Positions 1 through 9,648 of a stretch of 64,000 bases of DNA are shown here, one piece after another (the stretch's first letter is position 1; each line of letters starts with the position of its first letter). The stretch is from Lasiosphaeria ovina (taxonomy: Eukaryota; Ascomycota; Sordariomycetes; Sordariales; Lasiosphaeriaceae). The notes beneath the pieces are model-generated. The model was not told where the DNA came from and did not search any database. It saw only the letters and a list, made by a program, of their open reading frames with translations. Location of the stretch: the NCBI GenBank assembly GCA_033439765.1, contig JAULSN010000006.1, positions 2,976,001-3,040,000 on the forward strand, written 5' to 3'. The position numbers and the translations under genes are program-made.

Positions 1-1
1 C

Positions 2-1165
2 TACAAGATCGTCCCCTGGGCGGACACCCCACTCCTGGTGGTCCGCGACCTCCGGGGGGACCCCTCCGCGCCGACGATGGCTGTCCTTCAGAAACAGAAC
101 TTCCCCATAGAACTGCTCGACGAGCGCCTCCTCGCGCCGTACATGACCATCCCCGGCGGGGCGGCGGGGTCGAAGCCGGATGAGCCGACGGCTGTGTTTG
201 CAGTTCAGATGAGCCACATCGATGGCGGGCTGTTGGTGACGTTTGTCGCCCAGCACCAGGTCATGGATCTCGCGGGGCAGATGCAGCTCATGCGCCTCCT
301 TTCTATGGCCTGTCGAGGGGAGGACATGCCGGACGGCGAGGTGGAACTCGCGAATCGGGATCGCTCTGACATTATTCCACCTCTCGGTGACGATGAGCCG
401 GAGCCCGTCGAGCAACTCGGTCGGCAGACGGTGAAGCCGTCGCCTCTGCCCTCTGGTGCGGACTCAGTGGCATCTATCTGGGCAAGTTTCTCCTTCTCAG
501 GGGAATCTCTCGCAGCTCTCAAGGCAGCGGCTCTCGCGACGGCCACGCTGCAGAACATTTCCACCGATGACGCACTCACTGCATTTGTCTGGCAGTCCAT
601 CACGCGCGCGCGACTCCACCGCCTCGGCAAGGACCCGAACACCACCCAAGCACAGGTAACACTCGGACGCGCAGTCGACTGCCGGCGGTACCTCGGCGTC
701 CCGAAGGAATACCCCGGCCTGCTCAACACCATGGTGTACCTCACGCACGCCGCCCAAGAAACCGCCGACATGCCCTTGGGCGAAATGGCCTCGGGGCTAC
801 GTGCCGCCGTCGACCCGGCCACGTCGCAGGTAGGGCTGTACACGCGTGCGCTGGCGGCGCTCCTGCGCCGGACGCCAGACAAGGCCATGGTCTCCATGGG
901 GGCGGACATCGACCCGCCGAGAGACCTCATGCTCAGCTCGTGGGCGGGGGCGGGGGCGAATTGCTATGGCTTAGATTTTGGGTTGGGAGTCGGGTCGTCT
1001 GTGGCGGTGAGAAGGCCCCGGTTCCAGCCCTTCGAGGGGCTAGGCTATCTACTGCCCAGACATCCGAGCGGGGAGATTGTGTTGGCGGTGTGTCTGAGGG
1101 AGGAGGATATGGCGGCGCTGAGAAGGGATGGCGAGTTTGGAGCGTATGCCGTGTACGTTGGCTGA
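2..1165 (+). CDS. BAHD-type acyltransferase, trichothecene 3-O-acetyltransferase-like (5' partial)
   Basis: The reading frame is open from base 2 of the window, so the N-terminus lies outside. The catalytic HxxxD motif of the PF02458 transferase family is visible as HQVMD about 85 residues into the visible part, and the structural DFGWG motif appears near the C-terminus as DFGLG (around base 975). Their spacing of about 230 residues, and the position of DFGLG some 60 residues before the stop, fit the family. Such enzymes move an acyl group from acyl-CoA to a hydroxyl of a secondary metabolite or xenobiotic; Tri101-like proteins are the best-known fungal members. No biosynthetic partner genes are adjacent on the right, so the substrate cannot be inferred. 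No intron is needed in the visible part. The stop is TGA at 1163-1165. Confidence 0.8.
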   Translation, partial: YKIVPWADTPLLVVRDLRGDPSAPTMAVLQKQNFPIELLDERLLAPYMTIPGGAAGSKPDEPTAVFAVQMSHIDGGLLVTFVAQHQVMDLAGQMQLMRLLSMACRGEDMPDGEVELANRDRSDIIPPLGDDEPEPVEQLGRQTVKPSPLPSGADSVASIWASFSFSGESLAALKAAALATATLQNISTDDALTAFVWQSITRARLHRLGKDPNTTQAQVTLGRAVDCRRYLGVPKEYPGLLNTMVYLTHAAQETADMPLGEMASGLRAAVDPATSQVGLYTRALAALLRRTPDKAMVSMGADIDPPRDLMLSSWAGAGANCYGLDFGLGVGSSVAVRRPRFQPFEGLGYLLPRHPSGEIVLAVCLREEDMAALRRDGEFGAYAVYVG

Positions 1166-1270
1166 CGGAGAGACAAGATAGAGATGTCACCATCTTAACA
1201 CCATGCCGAACTGCTCTTGAGGAATCCTAGCTTGGTCACATTGCGTCGCCACATCCCAGTTATCATCTCC

Positions 1271-1525
1271 TCACCTGGCCTCACGTTCTAAGTGTGTGAT
1301 ATTGTTTCCCTGCTCCTCGGCTTGAGACATGACAGCCCCAATCTCGCGCAGGTAATCCGTCATATTCCCAAGATCCTTGGCATCCTTGTCGATCAAAATT
1401 TTATTGAAGATTCCGTCCAGAGACGTATCGATGGGCCGCATTGTTTTTTGTATCATCCGTTGAATACTAGGCCTGTATTCCTCTAGCACTATCTTGGCCT
1501 TCCATCTTATCGGTCCCCATTCAGA
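1271..1525 (-). pseudogene. In-frame open extension beyond the NLR gene stop codon
   Basis: Directly after the TAG at 1526-1528 the same frame stays open for 84 codons to a stop at 1271-1273. The translated segment is mixed helical in character (for example IVLEEYRPSIQRMIQKTM and DYLREIGAVMSQAEEQGN) and looks like real protein. Either the NLR-like protein once continued here and a nonsense mutation shortened it, or a small intron removes the TAG, or the open frame is chance. I could not find a good splice pair around the TAG. Confidence 0.4.
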
Positions 1526-4500
1526 CTAGTCTAGCACATAACCAACAGCCAGTATCTTCGTCGTGCTAGGAAATAGCTCCCCGCGGAGTTGTGAGTGTTT
1601 GGAGAAACGACGGAGGGGCTCTTTGAAGAGACTGTACGCTGAAAAGCGCTCCGAGAACGTAATATTATATGCAACTTCGCTGGTGGGGATTGAGGCGAGT
1701 ACCAAAAATCTGGCATTGCAGTAGTTTTGCCGACTGGGGTAAAATTCTCGGAAGAGATAGGCGCCAGCCTTTTTCTGTGGTGGGATGCTGTCCTCGTTGA
1801 AAAAGAAGAAGGCATGCATGTCCTCGCCCGCCTGCTTCTTCGTACCCGGGTAACGATAAAAATCTGATAACCAATCACATATTGTGATGAGACAGCCGTC
1901 TTTTGCGACATATCTCATGGAGTGCGTGAGCCTCGATACGCCGTCCAGAAAGAGCGCGAGTGTCGACATCTTCATGGGGCCAAATGCACTCAGTGCCGCG
2001 GGAATAGCGGTGTAGTACGAGACTCGCAGCGCTTCGTCTTGAAAGCCTTGGTCCATAGCCCACCCGACGAGGGTCGTGTAGTTGTTCCACGACCTAGATT
2101 GCCACGAGAGAGCAAAATGGAAAACGCGCACTCTGTCTTGAGGGGTGGAAGTCATGCGCCAGGCAGGCAGCCTGAGCGAGACCAGAACATCGAGGCCTTG
2201 GTCTATCGCCCGAAAAGAATCCAGGGGTTCAAATCCCCAACAGTATGGGTATTCAACTAGCTGCTCCAGGTCTGAGTCCGAGTATTAGTCTTTGGCCAAG
2301 CCTCGCTAACTAGGAATCTATGCAGGTCTGACTGGGGGGTAGGATAGCAGACTCCATGCCTGTTGACGGCAAAGCGAAATGACCAGCTTCTTGCCAGGCT
2401 GGCAAGAACCACCCTACGGAAACGGTCTGACGACACCAACTTGCTGTGCCTCAGGATCTCTTCACCCTCCTCGGTTTGGGTGAGGAAATCACTGGCGGTG
2501 CGATGGATGAATTTAACAGGAGCCTCAGGGTCTATCCCCGCTGGTCTCTGAGCCCCATAGACCTCGACGATTCCTGCACAGCGGGCCGAGATGGTCTGAT
2601 GTACAGCCTGGCACTGAGCGAGCACGGCTCCGGTGCTAACTCTCTCGCCGCTCATTAGAAGGGACCTTGCCAAGACATCGTCGGATGCCATTGCGATATG
2701 GAACAGCGTCATCCCCCTATAGTATGCCTTCGGGTCCTCATCCGCTGTTCCACGGCTCTGCCATCGCCAATATGGAAAGTAGAGTGCTGGGGTCGACTTC
2801 AGTATCCTATCCCCTTCGATGAGGAGCTGGAAATATAACGCGGCTTCTGCTCGATCTTCCTCTGTTTCCTGATTCCGGCGTGTCCAGATGGACCTGTAGA
2901 GTTGAGCCATGTCTTCGGGGAACTTGTCGAGTGATTGGTGAAGCATTTCCAGGGACTCGCTAGCCTCCAGATCTGCCAGCAGAGTTTTGACGACTAGGGC
3001 TACCCACAAGAAGACACCCTGAGCCTTGATTACTATCCTCTCGGCGAGAAATTCTACCTGGGCTTCGTGGATGGGGCCAATCTTTAGCCTCCCGTGAGCA
3101 AAACGGTACATCTCCGTTGCCGTGATGTTCTGGAGCAGCAGAGGAGGAACGGACTGGGACTTGAAGTACTCCCTTAAAGCGTCCTCGGGCCTGCTAGAAA
3201 CAACCACCCTGATGCCGGGAATGGCGCGGAGTCTGGACAGTAGGGCTAACATGGGCAGCAACAACCTGCCGGTTGGGCCTTTGTCGATCTCGTCCAGGCC
3301 ATCAATGCATACGTATATTTGTCGTCGCTTGCCCCCAAAAGCCTGAAGAGCCTTGCAGAGTACCTCTTCCAGTTCTCCTTCGGTCCAGTCCGATACCCTG
3401 TTGTCCTTCGGCAGGGTACTGACAATACTACCCCGTGCGGTGGCGTAATGTTCCTCCTCAGAGTCAAGAAAACCGTCAAGGAGCTGCGTGAGCAATGTGC
3501 ACAGCATTCCCTTTCTGCAGCGCTGCATCGGTTGCCCCTGAAGGAGAAAGAAATGACGGATGAGGATGTTCGGTGGCCCAAGCTCGCTTTGGCTGACTAG
3601 AAACTTCATGTAGGTGCTCTTCCCGGCTCCCGGCTTTCCGCAAATCCAGAACATATTGTTTGACTCCTCGTTTGATCGGACCCATGACGGAAAACTCCTA
3701 GCGGCCTTTCCGTTGAGCTGCTTGATGGAGTCTGGTACGGCGACTTCATCAATGCGTGTTAGGTCATTCTCAAACGGCCCGCCGAAAGCTCCGAAAGGCA
3801 CTTCATATATATCGTTGAAGCGGTCATTCATGCCGGGGAACTTCAAACCCTCAAATGTAGCGCGTAGCCTTGCCCGGGGTATGGACATGGCCAACTCGTT
3901 CGAAGACAGGCTGTCGATAAAGTTTCCAACTCTGGTCGATACTGCTATGAAGTTGGGATCCTCGGGCCCCCGGAATTTGTTCAGGTGAGCGTGCTTGACT
4001 TGGAGACTGAGTTTGGCCCAGTCGGCCCCATCCAGACAAGCTGAGTATTTGGGGACGAGCTAGCGGTAGACACCAGGTTAATTCGCGGTTTCATTCACGT
4101 CGCCCGTGGCAGGCTTGTACCGCGTGATTAATATTTAAAACTTACCACGATGTTGGTCTCTTTACGGAAAGTCTTGGCGGCCAACCCCGCGAGGAGCCTG
4201 GGAAGCCCTGTTAGAGCGTTCGCAATGTCCGACTTCTCGGTTTCGTAGAACATGGCAATGGGGATCTTTCGGTTGGTTGCCAGGGTTGCGAAGGCGTCAG
4301 TGAGCTCGTCCCTGTCGCCCGGCTTATTGTCGAGCACCCTGAGAAGCAGGTCGGAAGAGGTTGCGCCAAAAAGAGCGGCAACCATGACGCGGATTTCGGC
4401 GGCTTCTGCGCCTTCAGACCCGCGGAACGGCGTGCCGAGAAACGCGATTCCTTTGATCCTGGCGAGGAGGGACCGCTCAAGAGAGGCGGCCGGGTCTCCT

Positions 4501-4911
4501 CGAAGCTAACACCAGAGCCTTGGCCAAGAGAAGACCGCCAAAGCAGGAGGCAATGAAGACGATGGGAAGCTCGGTTGTCTCATCTTTGGTGCGTGCTTCA
4601 TGGATCCTGCTCAGCAAGGCCTCGGCCTGGCCCCCGAACGACTCGGTCGAAGCATCGATGAAGGTGTTGGCATTCCAGTGGTACGTGAAGATTCTGGCCC
4701 GGCGCTTTTTGAAGACGGCCGGGAGCATATCGTCGTCGCTCAGCCAATTGACGAGCCGAGAGTGTGGGTTTCCCTGCTCCTCATTGGCTGAGAAGGTCCG
4801 GCTCGGCGTTGTGTTGAGGCCATGGATGGCAATCACGTCAACCTCGATTAAATCTGTCTGCGACTGCGTGCTCTCCGGGTGCGGGTACACCTGCTGGAGC
4901 CTGGTTGCCAT
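1526..4911 (-). CDS. NLR-like STAND protein: SesB-like hydrolase domain plus NACHT NTPase
   Basis: ATG at 4911. The N-terminal part (4911 to about 4146) is an alpha/beta-hydrolase fold of the SesB type: VDVIAIHGL strand, then nucleophile elbow IASCFGG, then FLGTPFRGS. An 86-nt intron (4060-4145, GTAAGT donor) leads to the linker motif SACLDGADW and HLNKF. The NACHT domain follows with Walker A GKPGAGKST, Walker B IYVCIDGLDEID and VVVSSRPE, then a helical region with FIHRTASDFL. A 50-nt intron (2261-2310, GTTAGC donor, GACTAAT branch site) would join the frame to a C-terminal segment with no recognised WD, ankyrin or TPR repeats, ending at TAG 1526. Fungal proteins of this layout act in non-self recognition and heterokaryon incompatibility. 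The frame changes near 4450-4510 without a convincing intron, so the gene may be damaged. The family call is firm; the exact exon structure is not. Confidence 0.7.
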
Positions 4912-5138
4912 TTTCACCTCTGATTATTGACAGCCGTCTCACTCGATGAATTCCCGCAAGTTGGATTGTTGAGCGAAATGGAACGACTCGTGAGAATGGG
5001 ATGGAATTATCTGCCTTAGGTACCAGGTATCTAGAAGGGAGAGAAGGAAGATGCAGTTGGCCTTCTTTGTGGGCCACGAGATTGCCCCACATGGCTGAAC
5101 ATAATATCGTGTTATTGTGAGTGTCGAATCCCAGAGCC

Positions 5139-5169
<31 letters not shown>

Positions 5170-5405
5170 CCGACGGCGCCTGACGGAAACCTGGGACGTG
5201 AGGGCAGTGAGTGGGGTAAGTGCCTTAGGTACCTACCTGACCTCACCACAGTCGGGGAAGGGAGGGAGCGGCCCAATTCGGTTGCTGCCTTAGAGGGCCT
5301 GCATTGTGCAGAGGCTGCCCGGTGACGCCTGCCTTCCTTTTGCACGATACTGCGCCCGGGCCCGTCCTAAAGCTATTACTAATTAGGTACCTAAGGTAGG
5401 TAGGT
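4912..5405. other. Intergenic region between divergent genes
   Basis: This holds the upstream regions of the NLR-like gene (minus) and the DUF6601-like gene (plus). It contains a CTG trinucleotide tract and several TAGGTACCTA/TAGGTAGGTA-type short motifs close to both start codons. No coding sequence is supported. Confidence 0.5.
5141..5169. repeat. (GCT)n trinucleotide microsatellite
   Basis: Nine GCT units plus two bases run without interruption. It lies in the intergenic region. The poly-Gln/Leu/Ala readings it creates in short overlapping frames are not treated as coding. Confidence 0.9.
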
Positions 5406-6469
5406 ATGGCAAACCCGGTTTTGGTCAGAGCGGAGACACAGCTCAACAGTCAACTTGTCATCGAATGCATTAGCAGCAAAAAGGTCCTGAGGCGGAATGA
5501 TCTTCACAACACTTTGCCCGGAGAGCCTCTCCTCACGCTCGACGGAGACCAGCTTCTCCCTCGCCTCAGGGAGGTCTACTTGACGCCCGAGCTGGATCAA
5601 ATGGCCCCGTATTTCCGCTTTGTGAGGCCAATTACCTAATTACTTTACCTTTTCCGCCTTCAAGTAAGACTACTGACGTTAAAACACAGATCACAACACC
5701 CAAGAGCTCGCATGTCTTTCCCATCCATTTTCAACCCTCACGGGGCCACGAAGTCACACCCAATGAGTATCACAATCTGCATCTAGTGTGGTACCAAAAC
5801 CGTATCTTCATCAAGCCGATCCCCGCCTATCTGCTCTCTGCCGCCTTCTGGGAGTGGATTGCCGAGGCCGACCCCGACGTCTTCATGGCAGCGGCAGGAT
5901 TCATGCGCACCTACACGTTCCTGATCCGCTCCGAAACCAACTACCGCCTGGCCAACGACGAGAAGCTCCCTCTTCTGCCTTTCGGAACTGAAAAAACGAC
6001 GGCCGGCTTCGAGCAGCTCGTGAACTTCCTCAACCAGTTTGCATGTCTTACTGACGCCCAAGTCTCGCCGCGCTACTCGTACGGCGAGCTAAGACTCGGA
6101 CGGCTGAACTGGCTGATCCGTGTCCTCTGCATCAGGGTTACTTTCTTCCACATGCATGGGGAATGGGGCCCCGTTTTCATGGACATGCTCGCCCCGCTGA
6201 TCGCCGTCTTTGCCATTCTGTCCATCATCCTGGCTGCCATGCAGATCGGCCTAGCGGCGGGTTCGCTGACAGGCCCCGACGTCTCTCAGGCGTATGTTTC
6301 TGTGTGCTACTGGTTCTCTGCTGCGGTCCTGCTGATCACCGGGGCCGTGACCACTGGGTTCTTGGCCCTCATTGCAGGCGTCTACATCTACCAGCAGGTC
6401 TTTGCATATCGCATGTACAAGCTGAATTCTGATCGACAAAAGGCGACGATGAAGAGTGGCGTGATGTAG
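5406..6469 (+). CDS. DUF6601-like integral membrane protein
   Basis: Two exons, 5406-5621 and 5690-6469, joined across a 68-nt intron (GTGAGG donor, CTGAC branch site, ACACAG acceptor) to give 331 residues. The protein has a soluble N-terminal half with the pattern IKPIPAYLLSAAFW ... GFMRTYTFLI and YGELRLGRLNWLIR. Two hydrophobic hairpins follow near the C-terminus (about residues 235-260 and 275-310), which fits two membrane passes and a short tail. The order of these blocks matches what I recall of fungal proteins assigned to DUF6601, whose function is unknown. ATG 5406 is the first in-frame start and sits just after a TAGGTAGGTA promoter-like motif. Confidence 0.75.
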
Positions 6470-6721
6470 GGTTTCTAATTATCTCGTCAAAGAAGGGGGG
6501 GACAAGGCCTCACAGCGGACACGTTGGACCAGACCTGGGACTTGGTGACGAGCCTCATTAAGTCTTGTTTCTATTCCCAAATTGCAACTCTGACCAAAGA
6601 CAAACTCGACATCTGTAAAGACTGTGGCTACATAAGGTAACTAATCAACCGGCACCCTCTCAGGATCCCGTGCCAAAGGATTGTGCACGGCACAAACCCT
6701 CTGGATATCGTCGCCGAGTAC

Positions 6722-7160
6722 TCAGCAACCGCCCTTGTTGGGGTCGGCCCTGGAGCAAACGAGTTAGCCTGGCGCCAATTTCAGCAACTAACCAATAAAC
6801 TCACCTGAATTCAAATTTGAGATCGTCCCTCAATGTACCGGCGCCGCCATTTTTACAAAAGATGAGAAACTTTGTCAAACCTGTTTTGCAATCAGCGGCA
6901 CTAAGATTATCGTCATTGTTGCTCGCCGTGTTGGTGACGGACAAGACGTATGAGTTATCCCCATCTTTTTCGCATCGCGTCTTTTTCTGTTTGGCCGCGA
7001 AGGCGCCGCTCAACTCTCCATCGGTGCAGTATTTCTCGATGTTAGCGGCCACAGGATCTTGACTGGCCCACGCTTGCGACTTGCTGCTGAAGCAACCTTC
7101 GGCGTTGACGAGGGCGGCGAAGCCTACAGCGAGGAGAGGGACGATCGCGGAGGTCTTCAT
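6722..7160 (-). CDS. Small secreted six-cysteine protein
   Basis: The start chosen is ATG 7160, because it begins a clear signal peptide (MKTSAIVPLLAVGFAALVNA, cleavage expected after NA-EG). Exon 1 is 7160-6805 and exon 2 only 6749-6722 (28 nt). The 55-nt intron has a GTGAGT donor and a perfect CTAAC branch site 14 nt before CCAG. The product is about 127 residues, of which about 107 remain after signal cleavage. It has six cysteines; the last is the final residue and is supplied by the tiny second exon, so three disulfides are possible. Without splicing the frame would stop after five cysteines. No named family was recognised; it has the profile of a fungal secreted cysteine-rich or effector-candidate protein. 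Confidence 0.75.
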
Positions 7161-8502
7161 TTTTTTGTGGATTTGACGGGGTTTGTGAGAGATGGTGTAT
7201 TGTATTAGACTGAGTGATTGTTTGGTGCTAGGTGCTCTGAGTGAGCTTGTTGCGGATGATGCTGGATGCAAGACGAGACAGTCATATGGTGGATGTGAGC
7301 GCCCTTTAATACCCCGTCGAAGCTGCTCTCTCTCGGCATTTTCTGTTCAGGGCCCAATTACTTGGCCTCTCGGCGGTGAGTGAAACGAAAAAACCAAAAC
7401 ACAAGACGGCCTGCCAAAGACGGCTGCAGCCCCAACTCCGCAGCCCCCGGCCGGCTGGATCCCCTTTTGCACACTTGCTGGGCCGCAAACCGGGCCGGGC
7501 CGGCGGGTGCCTCCGGCTCAGCAACTGCGGGGCGATAGGCATGCGGCGAAGTCAGTAGCTGAGGCCGGTACCCGAATCGGACCCGCGCAGACCCCCGAAC
7601 GGCGCTAAACGGGACAACCACGACTTGTCCGGCGGTCAAAGATGGCATCCATCCGCCTGCTGACTGCTTCCTTCTTCCATTGTTGTAGAGCGAACGGACC
7701 AGCATCCCAGCACCAGCAAAGGCGATTTCCCATGTCAACACTGGGCAGAGTGCACCAAGACGGGAAGTAAGTGCCAAGGAGCTGTGCCCGCGGATGGCGG
7801 AATTAGTGCGCAACCTCGGACAATGGGGCCTGCCAGCCCGCTCGGCAATACACCCGAGGAAATGCGCGGACAACGGGGCAATAATACGCGGATTTGCAAG
7901 GGGGTGTCAGAGAGTGGGAAAATATTCTTGGTTGGTGGAAAGGTCTCATTATGCAGGGGAACCTAATACATTGGCCATGTTTGTTTCACACAAACGAAGC
8001 TCGGGAAGTGGAAAAAGGGACTTGTTATATTTGCTCTACAAGCTGGTACGGAGCCTTCCTTGTTTATTAAACCACCCCCCCGCAAAGATCACCGGGCCCA
8101 CCGCACTTTTGAACCCCAACCGAGGAGCCCGGTGTTGCATTGCGACCGTCAGCCCTAGGCCAAGTTTACCTTGGCTGGACCAGCACAATGCGCCACAACA
8201 CCAAGAAAAAGTGGAAAAACGTACAACCAACGCCTGAAATCCGCCCACTCCAGCGGAATTCCGCACCAAAAGACCTACCAAACGGCCCCAGCCCGGTTTC
8301 ATTACTGATAACCGGCACCCGCCCGCTCCCGTACCAACCTCCCCCCGGACGCTGTCGAGCCCGTGCTTTAGCTCGCGACGACCTGCCCGCCGCCGACACC
8401 GATACCCCTAGACGTTCGGCTAGGTGGACTGACTTTCTCTCAACTGCACTGCGCGAGACCAGCTCCACCGCCTCACCAAAACTCCCAAACCACGAACCAC
8501 AC
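7161..8502. other. Intergenic region, no supported gene
   Basis: This 1.3 kb holds the promoter of the secreted protein and the 3' flank of the small membrane protein. The open frames on both strands show no recognisable domain, no signal peptide and no plausible splice continuity. Confidence 0.45.
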
Positions 8503-8967
8503 TCAGCGATACCACCACGCCGTCTGCAGGCCCGCGGCAGCATACAGCGCCGCCGTGCCCGCCATCTTGGCGAGCGTGGCGGTATCCAACACACCCTCCT
8601 GCGAAAACGCAAACGCCAGCGCCAGCGCAACAAGATCGAGCCCGTCGGTCGCAGCACTAAGCCAGACGGCGCGCTTGAGCCCCGCGCCTTGACCAGGAGT
8701 GCCTGAGGTTGCGGTTGCGGTTGCGGTGGTGTGCTGCCGCTCGGCGGCCAGGAGCCCCGCGCCGACGACGATCTCGCGCACGCCGAACTGCCGCGCGATG
8801 AGCGATGCTTCCGCCGAGAGCGGTGAAGACAGGCCGACGATCTGGAAGGCGAGCTCGGGCGCGACGAGGCAGCCGATCCCGAATGCGGCGCGCGTCGTGC
8901 CGATGAATGTCAGCAGGGCTTTGGCGAGCGGGGAGGGTGCCGGTTTGCGGGGTGCAGAGGGTGGCAT
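8503..8967 (-). CDS. Small four-helix membrane protein, DUF4267-like
   Basis: A single uninterrupted frame of 154 residues begins at ATG 8967. Hydrophobic helices are visible at about residues 17-40, 62-80, 105-122 and 132-150. The pattern TRAAFGIGCLVAPELAF followed by FGVREIVVGAGLL resembles small proteins of the DUF4267 type: an Arg-x-x-x-Phe-Gly start, a Pro at the end of helix 1, and GxRE at the start of helix 2. These are small integral membrane proteins of unknown role. An ACC/GCC-rich stretch codes a Thr/Ala loop between helices 2 and 3. No intron is needed. The family assignment is by pattern only. Confidence 0.65.
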   Translation of the reverse strand: MPPSAPRKPAPSPLAKALLTFIGTTRAAFGIGCLVAPELAFQIVGLSSPLSAEASLIARQFGVREIVVGAGLLAAERQHTTATATATSGTPGQGAGLKRAVWLSAATDGLDLVALALAFAFSQEGVLDTATLAKMAGTAALYAAAGLQTAWWYR

Positions 8968-9648
8968 TTTCGAGATTGTTGTGGGTCAGTTTGGGAGATA
9001 GATGTGTGTGTGTCTGTGTGTTGGGAGTTGTGATGTTGGAATTGAGTTTGAGGAACGGGGAATGTGACAAGGAAATCACAGAGAGAGCCAGCTGCCTTGC
9101 CCGAACTGACAAGCCGCGGGACGGATCACATGCGACGTAAGCGCGTCTTGTCATGAAAGGGGCGAACCCCGCAGCTTGAACCAATTCGATGACGAGAGAC
9201 AGGGGTTGGACGAGGTCAACGTCAGCAGCGCTCTTGGCGTCAGTGAAATCTTGGCACCAGCTTTGTGCTTTGTTATGATGCCGTTAAGGGTAATTAGTAA
9301 GAGAAAGATAGTCGGGCAGGGCTGTCCACACGTGTATTCGTCCGCAGCCTGGCAAGCGCTCGGTCTGAACCACAGCTTAAGCCCGGTTGCGTTTCTTCGT
9401 CTCGCCGTCATAGACCGACAAAGGTATACCCTCTTTCTTTCTAGGGAGAGTGCGGTGAGGCATGCAAGAACGGGTGGTGAACTCGTGGTTGAGAGCATTC
9501 ACATATCCTTGTAATTAGTCCATAATGTCCCCGTCATGCTGTTTACCTCGTAAAAGTCTCCCGCTGTTCTTCCTTTAAAAGGAGAACAACACCTTTTCTA
9601 CCCTTTCACACCCCTATACCCGTCCCTTTCCTCCCTGACACAAAACCA
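8968..9648. other. Intergenic region, no supported gene
   Basis: A GT-rich stretch at about 9000-9030 lies just upstream of the membrane protein start. A 115-codon open frame on the minus strand (9151-9498) shows no domain, biased composition or splice support and is not called. Confidence 0.4.

Noticed and set aside
2195..2250. T-arm-like sequence GGGGTTCAAATCCCC suggesting a tRNA
   Set aside because: No acceptor stem, A box or anticodon arm fits around it, and it lies within the coding frame of the NLR-like C-terminal exon.
5112..5345. Poly-Gln open frame over the GCT repeat
   Set aside because: Arises from the microsatellite; no conserved flanking protein sequence.
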